Shown here one piece after another: positions 56,970 to 64,000 of a stretch of 64,000 nucleotides of DNA. The position numbers were made by a program, and so were the translations under genes. Each line of letters starts with the position of its first letter. The first letter of the stretch is position 1. The notes beneath the pieces are model-generated. The model was not told the DNA's origin, searched no databases, and saw only the letters and a program-made list of their open reading frames with translations. The DNA comes from Phaeacidiphilus oryzae TH49 (GTDB lineage Bacteria > Actinomycetota > Actinomycetes > Streptomycetales > Streptomycetaceae), in assembly GCF_000744815.1 (NCBI RefSeq), contig NZ_JQMQ01000005.1:5847801-5911800 (forward strand). Direction: 5' to 3'.

Positions 56970-57199
56970 GTGGAACGCCTCGCAGAGCACGCTAGCGCTC
57001 TTCCGCCCCTCCTTCAATCCTCCATCACCGCCCACTTTTTGATGAACCCTCAGCTCAGAGGGAACCGGCGCACCCTCGGCCGGGGCAGCAGGCGCCCAGG
57101 TCAGCGCGGGGTGGACCGGCGCGTCGAGCCGTCCCGGCGCGCCGGGCGCGGGGGTCTCCGGGGGCGGCCGACCGCCGTCAGCGCCCCGTCATCGCTCCG

Positions 57200-57877
57200 T
57201 CAGCTCTCCGGCGTCGGCCGGGACCGCTCGGGGGCGGTGCCGGCCAGCATCTCGTCCACCAGGTGGTGGACGTAGGCCGGGCTCGCCGGCTCGGGGCCGA
57301 TCAGGACCCGGAAGTAGATCGGGGCGACCACGTGGTCCAGCACCCGTTCCAGAGAAGGCGGCGCCTCGTCCCGGGCCAGCGAGGCCTCCAGGATCGACTC
57401 GATCTGACCGGCCCGGGACCGGATGCAGGCGTTCCAGCTGTCGCCGCGGGCGACCGCCCCGCGCAGCAGCGCCTGGCTGTCCGGCAGGGTGATGCTGACC
57501 AGGGTGCGCTGGGCCCACTCGTGGAGGTCCGCGCCCAGGTCCCCGGTGTCCGGGGCCGGGTCCTGCGGGCGCAGCCGGTGCAGCGCGACGGCCTCCAGCA
57601 GATGCTGCATGTCGCCCCAGCGCCGGTACACCGTGGTCGGGTTGACGCCCGCCCGGGCGGCCACCAGGGGGATGGTGACCTCCTCCGCGCCCAGCTCCGC
57701 GATCAGCTCCACGACCGCCTGGTGCACCGCCGCCACGACCCGTGCGCTCCGGCCGCCGGGGCGCGCGGCCTTGCCGCCGGGCTCGCGGTCGCCAGGCTCA
57801 CGCTCACTGCGCTCGAGGGCGCCGGACTCGGGGGCGCCGGGCTCGTTGGGGTCGTGGTCGGATGCGGGGCCGTTCAT
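57200..57877 (-). CDS. TetR/AcrR-family repressor
   Basis: 225-aa regulator. A disordered acidic N-terminus (about 40 residues) is followed by the HTH: AAVHQAVVELIAELGAEEVT, then IPLVAARAGVNPTTVYRRWGDMQHLL. The helical C-terminal domain matches TetR_C-type ligand pockets (PIYFRVLIGPEPASPAYVHH). It starts at ATG 57877, 110 bp from the divergent MFS gene, with two matching operators between. It presumably represses the exporter and itself. Confidence 0.93.
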   Translation of the reverse strand: MNGPASDHDPNEPGAPESGALERSEREPGDREPGGKAARPGGRSARVVAAVHQAVVELIAELGAEEVTIPLVAARAGVNPTTVYRRWGDMQHLLEAVALHRLRPQDPAPDTGDLGADLHEWAQRTLVSITLPDSQALLRGAVARGDSWNACIRSRAGQIESILEASLARDEAPPSLERVLDHVVAPIYFRVLIGPEPASPAYVHHLVDEMLAGTAPERSRPTPES

Positions 57878-57888
57878 GGAATGCAGTC

Positions 57889-57956
57889 TAACGCAATGGG
57901 GTTTGCTTTTGTCAGTGGGCAGGGCTAGGCTCCCTAAAGCCAATCAGATTGCTTTA
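57889..57956. promoter_or_regulatory. Two TetR operators around the MFS promoter
   Basis: Site A (57889-57910) and site B (57935-57956) are 22-bp elements sharing TAA-x-GC-x-AAT-N4-TTGCTTT, 46 bp apart. On the plus strand -35 TTGCTT (57903-57908) and -10 TAGGCT (57926-57931) are 17 nt apart. Site A overlaps the -35 and site B covers the start region, so occupancy would shut the exporter promoter. Confidence 0.8.
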
Positions 57957-57987
57957 GCTTTCCTGCCCTCGGAGGCGAGGTCCCGCC

Positions 57988-59394
57988 ATGCCCCTGCTCG
58001 TCCCCCACTCCTCCCGATTCGGACGGCCCGCCGCGTTCGTCCTGGTCGGGGCGGTGCTGGCGGCGCTGATGTTCGCCGCCGGCGCGCCGTCCCCGCTGTA
58101 CGTCGTCTACCAGGGCGAATGGCAGTTCTCTGCGGGCGTGCTGACCACGGTCTTCGCCGTCTACGCCGTCTTCCTGCTGTTCGCCCTGCTCACGGTCGGC
58201 TCGCTGTCCGACTTCGTCGGGCGGCGGCCGGTGCTGATCGGCTCGCTGCTGCTGGAGGCCGCGGCGATGCTCCTCTTCGCGTTCGCGGACGGCGTCGGCT
58301 GGCTCTTCCTCGCCCGCGCGGTGCAGGGCTTCGCCACCGGAGCGGCGACGGGGGCGGTCTCCGCCGCCCTCCTCGACCACCAGCCCCGGCGCGGTCCCGG
58401 GCTGGGTTCGCTGGTCAACGGCGCCGCCGCCACCGGCGGGCTGACCCTGGGAGCCCTCGGCTCCGGGCTGCTGGTGCAGTACGCCCCGGCGCCGACCACC
58501 CTCGTCTTCTATCTGCTGGCCGCGGTCTTCCTGGCCGGTGCGGCGACACTGCTCCGGCTGCCCGAGACGGTGCCGGCGCGGGCGGGGGCGCTGGCCTCGC
58601 TGCGGCCGCGGATGCGGATACCGCGCGGCGGGATGCGGGTCTTCCTCGCGATGCTGCCGGCGCTGGTCGCGATCTGGGCGGTGATGGGGCTGCAGCTCTC
58701 CCTCGGCGGCTCGCTCGCGGCCGCGGTGCTGGGGGTGGGCAGCCACTTCGTCGCCGGGGCGCTGGTGGCGGTGTTCACCGGTGCCTCGACGGTGGGCGCG
58801 CTGGTGATGCGGTCGCGATCGGTGCGGAGTGCCGTGATCACCGGCACCGCGCTGCTGGTGCTGGGCATGGTGCCGACACTGGTCTCGCTGTCCGCGTCCT
58901 CGCTGTGGCTATTCCTGGCCGGTTCGCTGGTCGCCGGGTTCGGTACCGGGGCCGCGTTCTTCGGCGCGCTGAAGGGGCTGGGCGCGCTGGCGGCCCCGGA
59001 GGAGCGGGCGGAACTCTTCGCGGCCGTCTATGTGGTCAACTACCTGGCCTTCGGCGTCCCCGCGGTGATCGCAGGCTTCGCGGTTCCGCGCTTCGGCCTG
59101 GAGCCGACGGCGGTGGTCTACGGCGCGATCGTGGCGCTGCTGTCGCTGGCCGCCCTGGTGGCGACCGCGATACGCCGCACCGGCGCGACGTCGGCCGCGC
59201 CCGCGACGGCGGCCGCGCCCGCAGCGACGGCGACCCGGGTCCCGCAGACGGCGTCCACCGTGCCGGCCCCGTCGGCTCCTGCGGCCCCGATCCTTGCGGC
59301 TCCGCGTCCGGCCGGTCCACTCCCGGCGGGAGCAGGAGCCGGGGCCGGGACCGGCCCCGCGGCTGAGGCGGCGGGCGGATGCCCGGAGGGCTGA
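57988..59394 (+). CDS. MFS transporter, drug-efflux type
   Basis: 468-aa transporter with 12 predicted helices. TM1 is FVLVGAVLAALMFAAGAPSP, motif A is GSLSDFVGRRPVLIGS, and the TM4-5 region is ARAVQGFATGAATGAVSAAL. The C-terminal ~60 residues are a low-complexity Ala/Pro/Gly tail outside the MFS fold. Substrate unknown; the TetR pairing suggests efflux of a compound that the repressor senses. The ribosome site GAGGCGAGG precedes ATG 57988. Confidence 0.92.
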   Translation: MPLLVPHSSRFGRPAAFVLVGAVLAALMFAAGAPSPLYVVYQGEWQFSAGVLTTVFAVYAVFLLFALLTVGSLSDFVGRRPVLIGSLLLEAAAMLLFAFADGVGWLFLARAVQGFATGAATGAVSAALLDHQPRRGPGLGSLVNGAAATGGLTLGALGSGLLVQYAPAPTTLVFYLLAAVFLAGAATLLRLPETVPARAGALASLRPRMRIPRGGMRVFLAMLPALVAIWAVMGLQLSLGGSLAAAVLGVGSHFVAGALVAVFTGASTVGALVMRSRSVRSAVITGTALLVLGMVPTLVSLSASSLWLFLAGSLVAGFGTGAAFFGALKGLGALAAPEERAELFAAVYVVNYLAFGVPAVIAGFAVPRFGLEPTAVVYGAIVALLSLAALVATAIRRTGATSAAPATAAAPAATATRVPQTASTVPAPSAPAAPILAAPRPAGPLPAGAGAGAGTGPAAEAAGGCPEG

Positions 59395-59408
59395 CCTACC
59401 CTGGGTCC

Positions 59409-59669
59409 ATGACCCAGCCGCCCGAGGACCCCGTCGCCGAGCCGGCGCCGGCCGCACCGCGCACACCGGTCGCGCCGGCGGCGCCGGCCGCGCAGCCCGC
59501 GCCGGCCGCGCCGGTCATGGAGCGGCTGATCACCACCATGGACGACGACGGGGACCGGCGGACGGAGGCCCGGGTCGGTATCCGGGTCCTCTTCTTCTTC
59601 ATCGGCCTGCACGCGATCGCCGGACTGGTGATGCTCCTCTTCTACGTGGGCGACCACGCCCACCACTGA
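59409..59669 (+). CDS. Small single-helix membrane protein (DUF6126-like)
   Basis: 86-aa protein with a Pro/Ala-rich N-terminus (about 38 residues), a charged DDDGDRRTEARVGIRV segment and one membrane helix (VLFFFIGLHAIAGLVMLLFY) ending in VGDHAHH. The C-terminal pattern R-V-x(8)-H-x-x-A-G-x-x-x-L-L-F-Y resembles the small Streptomyces DUF6126 proteins. Function unknown. It lies 14 bp after the MFS gene and may be co-transcribed. Confidence 0.75.
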   Translation: MTQPPEDPVAEPAPAAPRTPVAPAAPAAQPAPAAPVMERLITTMDDDGDRRTEARVGIRVLFFFIGLHAIAGLVMLLFYVGDHAHH

Positions 59670-59713
59670 CCTGACCGGGCTGACCGGCCCGGCCGGTCAC
59701 GGCAGCGCCGGCC

Positions 59714-60253
59714 TCACGGCGTCCGGTAGTCCTTGATCCCCGAGATCAGCCGGGTGGCCAGGTCGCTCTGGACGGCCAGCCTCGTGGTGGTCGCATGCCG
59801 GCCGGTGCCCCAGGTGAGGGTGACCACCGACCACATGTGCCCCATCCCGGAGCCCTGGTAGGAGACGCTCCAGCGGCTCGGGGTGTCCTGGGCGCGCAGG
59901 ACGCCGTCGGCGTGGTTGCGCTGCTCCCAGATCGCCAGCTGGGTCTGCAGGGAGTGGGTGAGGTAGTCCATCCGCAGCACCCCGGCGAGCCGGGGGTGGT
60001 TGCCGTACACGGCGTCGATGTAGGCGCCGTAGAAGTCCGCGACCCGGTCCAGCGCCGAGTTCGGGGCGCCGCCGCGGACCGGCGCGATCGCGTCGGCCTT
60101 GACGGCCGGCCGGGCGGTGGGGTGCTCGGCGTTGCCGCCGAGCGGGGCGGCGGCCGCGGGGATCGCCGCCGAGCAGGCGAGTACCACCGCCGAGGCGGCG
60201 CTGACCAGCGCGGTCCGGCGGTGGGGTGGGCGGAGGCTTCGGGTGACGCGCAT
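59714..60253 (-). CDS. Hypothetical secreted protein
   Basis: 179-aa protein with a signal peptide (RRTALVSAASAVVLACSAAI, cleavage near AAA-APLG). The mature part (about 140 residues) has ALDRVADFYGAYIDAVYGNH, a YLTHSLQTQLAIWEQRNHAD helix and a strand-rich C-terminus (WSVSYQGSGMGHMWSVVTLT). The layout resembles NTF2-like or DUF3828-type secreted proteins, but I do not recognise a family. It lies next to a perfect inverted repeat in the 225-bp gap to the HAD gene. Confidence 0.8.
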   Translation of the reverse strand: MRVTRSLRPPHRRTALVSAASAVVLACSAAIPAAAAPLGGNAEHPTARPAVKADAIAPVRGGAPNSALDRVADFYGAYIDAVYGNHPRLAGVLRMDYLTHSLQTQLAIWEQRNHADGVLRAQDTPSRWSVSYQGSGMGHMWSVVTLTWGTGRHATTTRLAVQSDLATRLISGIKDYRTP

Positions 60254-60295
60254 GGGGCGACCTTCTCCGAGGAATCGACGACTGGTCGGCTCGAT

Positions 60296-60311
60296 GACAC
60301 ACCCATGTGTC
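60296..60311. promoter_or_regulatory. Inverted repeat between secreted-protein and HAD genes
   Basis: GACACA (60296-60301) and TGTGTC (60306-60311) flank CCCA, 43 bp upstream of the secreted-protein start on the minus strand. It is a candidate operator for that gene. The remainder of the 225-bp gap is a GT/GC-rich low-complexity stretch (GGGCCTGGGCCTGGGCC and GTGTCTGTGTCTGTG). Confidence 0.45.
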
Positions 60312-60478
60312 GACGAATGGTTTCATTGGCATCGCGTGTCGTCCCCGGGTTCGCCGGATCGGCCGCTTGTGTGACTGTGTCTGTGCCCTCGCCTGTATCC
60401 GGGCCTGGGCCTGGGCCTGCACCGGTGTCTGTGTCTGTGACCACGTCCGCCGTCCGCGCGGAAGGGAGCGCCGCCGCG

Positions 60479-61216
60479 ATGAGCCGCATGCTCTTCCCCA
60501 CCCCGACCGAGAACCACCCGGGTGAGGAGGCCCTGGCCGCCCCGGTTCCCCCGATCGAGGCGGTGCTCTTCGACTTCTCCAACACCCTCTTCCGGATGAT
60601 CCCGGTGGAGGAGTGGGTGCGCCGGATCGCCGAGCGCACCGGCCGCCGCGGCGTGCTCGACGCGCCGGGCGCGCCGGACGCGATCGCCGACCGGGTCGCC
60701 GAGGCGATGGCGCTCCCCGAGGTGGCCGCCGCCCAGGTCGGACGGGACAGTTCCCGGGAGCGGCACCGGGCCGCGATGGAGGCCCTCTTCTCCCGGGTGG
60801 AGTTCCTGGCCGGGGCGGAGGAGGCGGCCTACCAGGAGCTGTGCGCGCCGGACGCCTGGGTGCCGTACCCGGACACCGAGCCGGTGCTGCGCGCGCTGCG
60901 GGAGCGGGGGCTGCCGGTGGGGATCGTCAGCGACTTCGGCTGGGACCTGCGGACGCATCTCCGGCGTTTCGGATTGGACGGACTGATCGGATCCGTGGTC
61001 CTCTCCTGCGATCTGGGCCGCGAGAAGCCGGATCCCCAGCTGTTTCTGAAGGCGTGCGCGGAACTCGGCGCGGATCCGCGCCGGAGCCTGATGGTGGGTG
61101 ACAATCCGGTGCGCGACGGCGGCGCCAACGCGGTGGGTCTGAGGGCGTACATCCTGGCCGGCGAGCAGCGCACCGGGGAGCGCGGCCTCGCCGAGGTATT
61201 GCGCCTGGTCGGGTAG
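60479..61216 (+). CDS. HAD-family hydrolase with Ser-substituted motif I
   Basis: 245-aa HAD protein, subfamily I with an alpha-helical cap. Motif I is AVLFDFSNTLF: the nucleophile Asp is kept, but the usual second Asp is Ser. Motif II is VGIVSDFGWDL, motif III has Lys in GREKPDPQLF, and motif IV is LMVGDNPVRDGGANAVG. The second Asp is the general acid/base of phosphatases, so phosphatase activity may be altered; dehalogenases and phosphonatases also differ here. ATG 60479 has GAAGGGAG 10 nt upstream. Confidence 0.88.
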   Translation: MSRMLFPTPTENHPGEEALAAPVPPIEAVLFDFSNTLFRMIPVEEWVRRIAERTGRRGVLDAPGAPDAIADRVAEAMALPEVAAAQVGRDSSRERHRAAMEALFSRVEFLAGAEEAAYQELCAPDAWVPYPDTEPVLRALRERGLPVGIVSDFGWDLRTHLRRFGLDGLIGSVVLSCDLGREKPDPQLFLKACAELGADPRRSLMVGDNPVRDGGANAVGLRAYILAGEQRTGERGLAEVLRLVG

Positions 61217-61460
61217 GGGGCGCGGCGGCCGGCGAGCGGTTCGGGGGGACAAGGCGACATTCCGACAATGCGACGGACCGTCAAACCGCCGTTGCGGTAA
61301 AGCAGATGGAATTCCGAGTTCCGGACCCCCGCTGCGGGGGGGCGCGTGCGGGGCGGTACGGTGTGCATCCCGGTAATCGTTTTGAACAGTTGCGCTCGGA
61401 CCGCTCCTGGCGGATAGTCTTCGGTTCACGGCCCTGGTGCCTCCCAAGGGGTGGGATGTC

Positions 61461-61880
61461 ATGGAACAGATGCAGCAGCCGCGGCAGCGGCTCGACCGCC
61501 CGCGGATTCCCGCGGTCCAATGCGGTGCCGGTGCCACCAGCCGGCGGCTGGACCGGCACCTGGCGGTGCTGGGCGCCCCGGCGGGCTCGCAGGTGGACAG
61601 CGCCGCGGCGGCCAGCCTGATAAGGGAGTTGACGCCGCGCGGGGTCAACATGCCGCAGAACAGGACGACCACCCCGCAGCGCGAGACCTGGGCCGCCGTG
61701 GGCTCGGCCGCCGCGAGCGCGGCCAACGCGATGCCGGTCGGCGCCGGCGCGGCGGGAGCGTCCGCGAACGCCTCGGCCGCCGCCGAGAGCGGGATGGCCG
61801 GCCGCCGGGCGCGGATCGCCCGGGTGTCCCTCCTCGCCCCCCTTCGCAAGCTCCGCAGGACGCTCTTCGGCGGCCGCTGA
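61461..61880 (+). CDS. Hypothetical small basic protein
   Basis: 139-aa Ala/Arg-rich protein with no recognised domain. It has an opening MEQMQQPRQRLDRPRIPAVQ, a RRLDRHLAVLGAPAGSQVDS segment that I recall as conserved in Streptomyces hypotheticals, SLIRELTPRGVNMPQNRTT, an Ala-rich low-complexity middle, and a basic C-terminus (LLAPLRKLRRTLFGGR). It contains no membrane segment. ATG 61461 is preferred over the GTG-side frame at 61437. Confidence 0.6.
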   Translation: MEQMQQPRQRLDRPRIPAVQCGAGATSRRLDRHLAVLGAPAGSQVDSAAAASLIRELTPRGVNMPQNRTTTPQRETWAAVGSAAASAANAMPVGAGAAGASANASAAAESGMAGRRARIARVSLLAPLRKLRRTLFGGR

Positions 61881-62039
61881 CGGCGCGGGGGCCGACGCAG
61901 GGCCGGCCGCTGGGCCGGCGCCGGGCCGCGAACCACCGGACGCCACGCGGGGGGACTGCACCGGGTCTGCGGTGGGTAGTGACATCGCCAGAGGTTAGCC
62001 TGCTCTTGATCGCACACAGTGACGAGACGGAGGCTGAAC

Positions 62040-63665
62040 ATGGTGGACGCGCGCGCCGGCGAACGGGCGATCCCGGCGGACCTCGTCGATGTGTCCAGGC
62101 TGGTGACGGCGTACTACGCCCTCCGCCCGGACCCTGACGAGCCGTCGCAGCGCGTGGCCTTCGGCACCTCGGGCCACCGCGGCTCCTCGCTGCACACCGC
62201 TTTCAACGAGTGGCACATCGCCGCCACCACCCAGGCGATCTGCGACTACCGGGCCGCCCAGGGCATCGGCGGCCCGCTGTTCCTCGGCATCGACACCCAC
62301 GCCCTCTCCGAGCCGGCCCGAGCCACCGCCCTGGAGGTGCTGGCGGCCAACGGCGTCACCGTCCTGCTGGACGAGGGGGACGGCTACACCCCCACCCCGG
62401 CCGTCTCCCACGCCATCCTGACCCACCGTCAGCACCGGGCCGACGGCATCGTGGTGACCCCCTCCCACAACCCGCCCACCGACGGCGGCTTCAAGTACAA
62501 CCCGCCGAACGGCGGGCCGGCCGGCTCCGACATCACCGGCTGGATCCAGGACCGCGCCAACCAGCTGATCAAGGACGGCCTGGACGGCGTGCGCCGGATC
62601 CCGTACGCCCGCGCGCTGGCCGCGGAGACCACCCAGCGCTACGACTTCACCGGCCGCTACGTGGACGACCTGCCCAGCGCGCTGGACCTGGACGCGGTCC
62701 GGGAGGCCGGGCTGCGGATCGGCGCCGACCCGCTCGGCGGCGCCTCGGTCGGCTACTGGGGCCGGATCGCCGAGACCCACCGCCTCGACCTCACCGTGGT
62801 CAACCCGGAGATCGACCCCACCTGGCGGTTCATGACGCTGGACTGGGACGGGAAGATCCGGATGGACTGCTCCTCGCCGTATGCGATGGCCTCGCTGATC
62901 GAGCGCCGCGACCAGTACGCCATCGCCACCGGGAACGACGCCGACTCCGACCGGCACGGCATCGTCACCCCGGACGGCGGGCTGCTCAACCCCAACCACT
63001 TCCTGGCGGTGGCCATCGAGTACCTCTACGCCCACCGGGACGGCTGGCCCGCGGCGACCGGGGTGGGCAAGACCCTGGTCTCCTCCTCGATGATCGACCG
63101 GGTGGCCGCCGACCTCGGCCGCAAGCTGGTCGAGGTGCCGGTGGGCTTCAAGTGGTTCGTCGACGGGCTGCTCGGGGCGGCCATCGGGTTCGGCGGCGAG
63201 GAGTCCGCCGGGGCCTCCTTCCTCCGCCGCTCCGGCCATGTCTGGACCACCGACAAGGACGGCATCCTGCTGGCCCTCCTCGCCTCCGAGATCACCGCGG
63301 TCACCGGGGAGACCCCCTCCCAGCGCTACGCCAAGCTGACCGAGCGGCACGGCGCCCCGGCGTACGCCCGGATCGACGCGCCCGCCGACCGCGAGCAGAA
63401 GGCCCGGCTGTCCCGGCTCTCCGCGGACCAGGTCGGCGCCGAGAGCCTGGCCGGGGAGCCGATCACCGCGGTGCTCACCGAGGCGCCGGGCAACGGGGCG
63501 GCGGTCGGCGGCGTGAAGGTCTCCACCGAGAGCGCCTGGTTCGCCGCTCGCCCGTCGGGCACCGAGGACGTGTACAAGATCTACGCCGAGAGCTTCCGCG
63601 GACCGGAGCATCTGGCCCAGGTCCAGGACGCCGCGAAGGAGTTGGTGAACGGAGTGCTGGGGTGA
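62040..63665 (+). CDS. pgm: Phosphoglucomutase (alpha-D-glucose phosphate-specific)
   Basis: 541-aa alpha-D-phosphohexomutase, the family's usual length of about 545. It interconverts glucose-1-P and glucose-6-P, linking glycogen/trehalose metabolism to glycolysis. The phospho-Ser loop is [20 protein letters not shown]. The metal loop is [15 protein letters not shown] (DxDxDR). The sugar-binding loop is [12 protein letters not shown], and the phosphate loop is [15 protein letters not shown]. Start ATG 62040 follows ACGGAGG. Its stop overlaps the glycogen synthase start by 4 nt. Confidence 0.96.
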   Translation: MVDARAGERAIPADLVDVSRLVTAYYALRPDPDEPSQRVAFGTSGHRGSSLHTAFNEWHIAATTQAICDYRAAQGIGGPLFLGIDTHALSEPARATALEVLAANGVTVLLDEGDGYTPTPAVSHAILTHRQHRADGIVVTPSHNPPTDGGFKYNPPNGGPAGSDITGWIQDRANQLIKDGLDGVRRIPYARALAAETTQRYDFTGRYVDDLPSALDLDAVREAGLRIGADPLGGASVGYWGRIAETHRLDLTVVNPEIDPTWRFMTLDWDGKIRMDCSSPYAMASLIERRDQYAIATGNDADSDRHGIVTPDGGLLNPNHFLAVAIEYLYAHRDGWPAATGVGKTLVSSSMIDRVAADLGRKLVEVPVGFKWFVDGLLGAAIGFGGEESAGASFLRRSGHVWTTDKDGILLALLASEITAVTGETPSQRYAKLTERHGAPAYARIDAPADREQKARLSRLSADQVGAESLAGEPITAVLTEAPGNGAAVGGVKVSTESAWFAARPSGTEDVYKIYAESFRGPEHLAQVQDAAKELVNGVLG

Positions 63666-64000
63666 CGCCGCCGGCGGGTACGGACGCCGAGCGCCTTCGC
63701 ATCGGGTTGCTGACCCGGGAGTACCCGCCGTCCGTGTACGGCGGGGCCGGGGTGCACGTCGAGTTCCTCGCCCGCGCGCTGCGCTCGCTGGTCGATCTGC
63801 GGGTGCACTGCTGGGCGGAGCCGGACGCGAAGCCGCCGGCCGAGCCGGACGCCACCCCGCACACCCACGCGGCCGCGCTGGACCACGCCGATCTGGCGCT
63901 GCGTGTCCTCTCCACCGACCTGACCATGGTGGACGCCGTCGCGGGCGCCCAGCTGGTGCACTCCCACACCTGGTACGCCAACCTGGCCGGCCATGTCGCG
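63662..64000 (+). CDS. glgA: Glycogen synthase, corynebacterial type (partial, cut by window end)
   Basis: First 113 codons of a GT4-type glycogen/alpha-maltose-1-phosphate synthase. The N-terminal nucleotide-sugar domain reads [39 protein letters not shown], and [16 protein letters not shown], matching the actinobacterial GlgA/GlgM family. The frame is open to the end of the window. GTG 63662 overlaps the pgm stop (GTGA), so the two are co-translated and should act together in making glycogen-type glucan from glucose-1-P. Confidence 0.9.
   Translation, partial: MTPPAGTDAERLRIGLLTREYPPSVYGGAGVHVEFLARALRSLVDLRVHCWAEPDAKPPAEPDATPHTHAAALDHADLALRVLSTDLTMVDAVAGAQLVHSHTWYANLAGHVA

Overview
This is a 64 kb chromosomal window of very high G+C with strong third-position G/C bias, GTG/TTG starts and many 4-nt start/stop overlaps. 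It is typical of Streptomycetaceae (Streptomyces or a close relative). Supporting markers are a cvn 'conservon' operon, DmdR/IdeR-type iron boxes, a corynebacterial-type glycogen synthase, mycothiol-linked DinB/MDMPI proteins, and dispersed G+C-rich hairpin repeats. I recognise no rRNA, tRNA or CRISPR array. All calls come from reading the sequence; no database search was run.

Layout. 0.3-6.6 kb: an OmpR-type DNA-binding protein, L-rhamnose mutarotase, then an MHYT membrane sensor joined to cvnA-B-C-D (NIT-domain sensor kinase, roadblock, DUF742, small GTPase). 6.7-11.3 kb: acetylxylan esterase, a NarL-type two-component system and a GlcP-like sugar permease ending in a clear terminator. 11.4-16.7 kb: a G+C-rich tandem tract, an NmrA-like protein, a HAD phosphatase, a methyltransferase/TetR divergent pair with two promoter-embedded operators, an enoyl-CoA hydratase-like protein, a broken PIN-domain remnant and another methyltransferase.

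16.9-22.7 kb is accessory in character. It holds a 1213-aa membrane NACHT ATPase with a C-terminal propeller-like region, an exact 83-bp-period tandem repeat, an IS5-family transposase remnant, and a QorB-like oxidoreductase/TetR pair with twin operators. 23-30.7 kb: an MFS exporter that appears fused to a TetR ligand-binding-like domain, a LysR/SDR pair, an alpha/beta hydrolase, two GNATs, a double-YCII protein, and a DUF1877-like/DinB pair. 30.7-34.0 kb: a ferric-siderophore ABC uptake locus (lipoprotein and two permeases, no ATPase) with an iron box before each transcription unit.

34.3-41.1 kb: a DUF3516-type DEAD/DEAH helicase, a membrane protein/coiled-coil pair with a 15-unit pentapeptide repeat, and a Tat-exported molybdopterin oxidoreductase paired with a cytochrome b. 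41.1-46.2 kb: a peptidase E homologue and a sugar-acid catabolic locus (DHDPS/NAL-family aldolase, FAH-family enzyme, IclR regulator, UxaA-family dehydratase) tied together by two copies of one 16-bp palindrome.

46.3-64 kb: a class A beta-lactamase-like lipoprotein, an EthD protein, a secreted Asp-box propeller protein, an alpha/beta hydrolase, an MDMPI-type protein, a membrane protein, a methyltransferase, a cold-shock protein, a secreted GH47 alpha-mannosidase with a LacI-type operator, a TetR/MFS divergent pair with two operators, small membrane and secreted proteins, a HAD hydrolase, phosphoglucomutase, and the start of glycogen synthase, which runs off the window. The best candidates for something undescribed are the NACHT-membrane-propeller protein, the MFS/TetR-like fusion, the MHYT-conservon operon and the two-operator sugar-acid locus.
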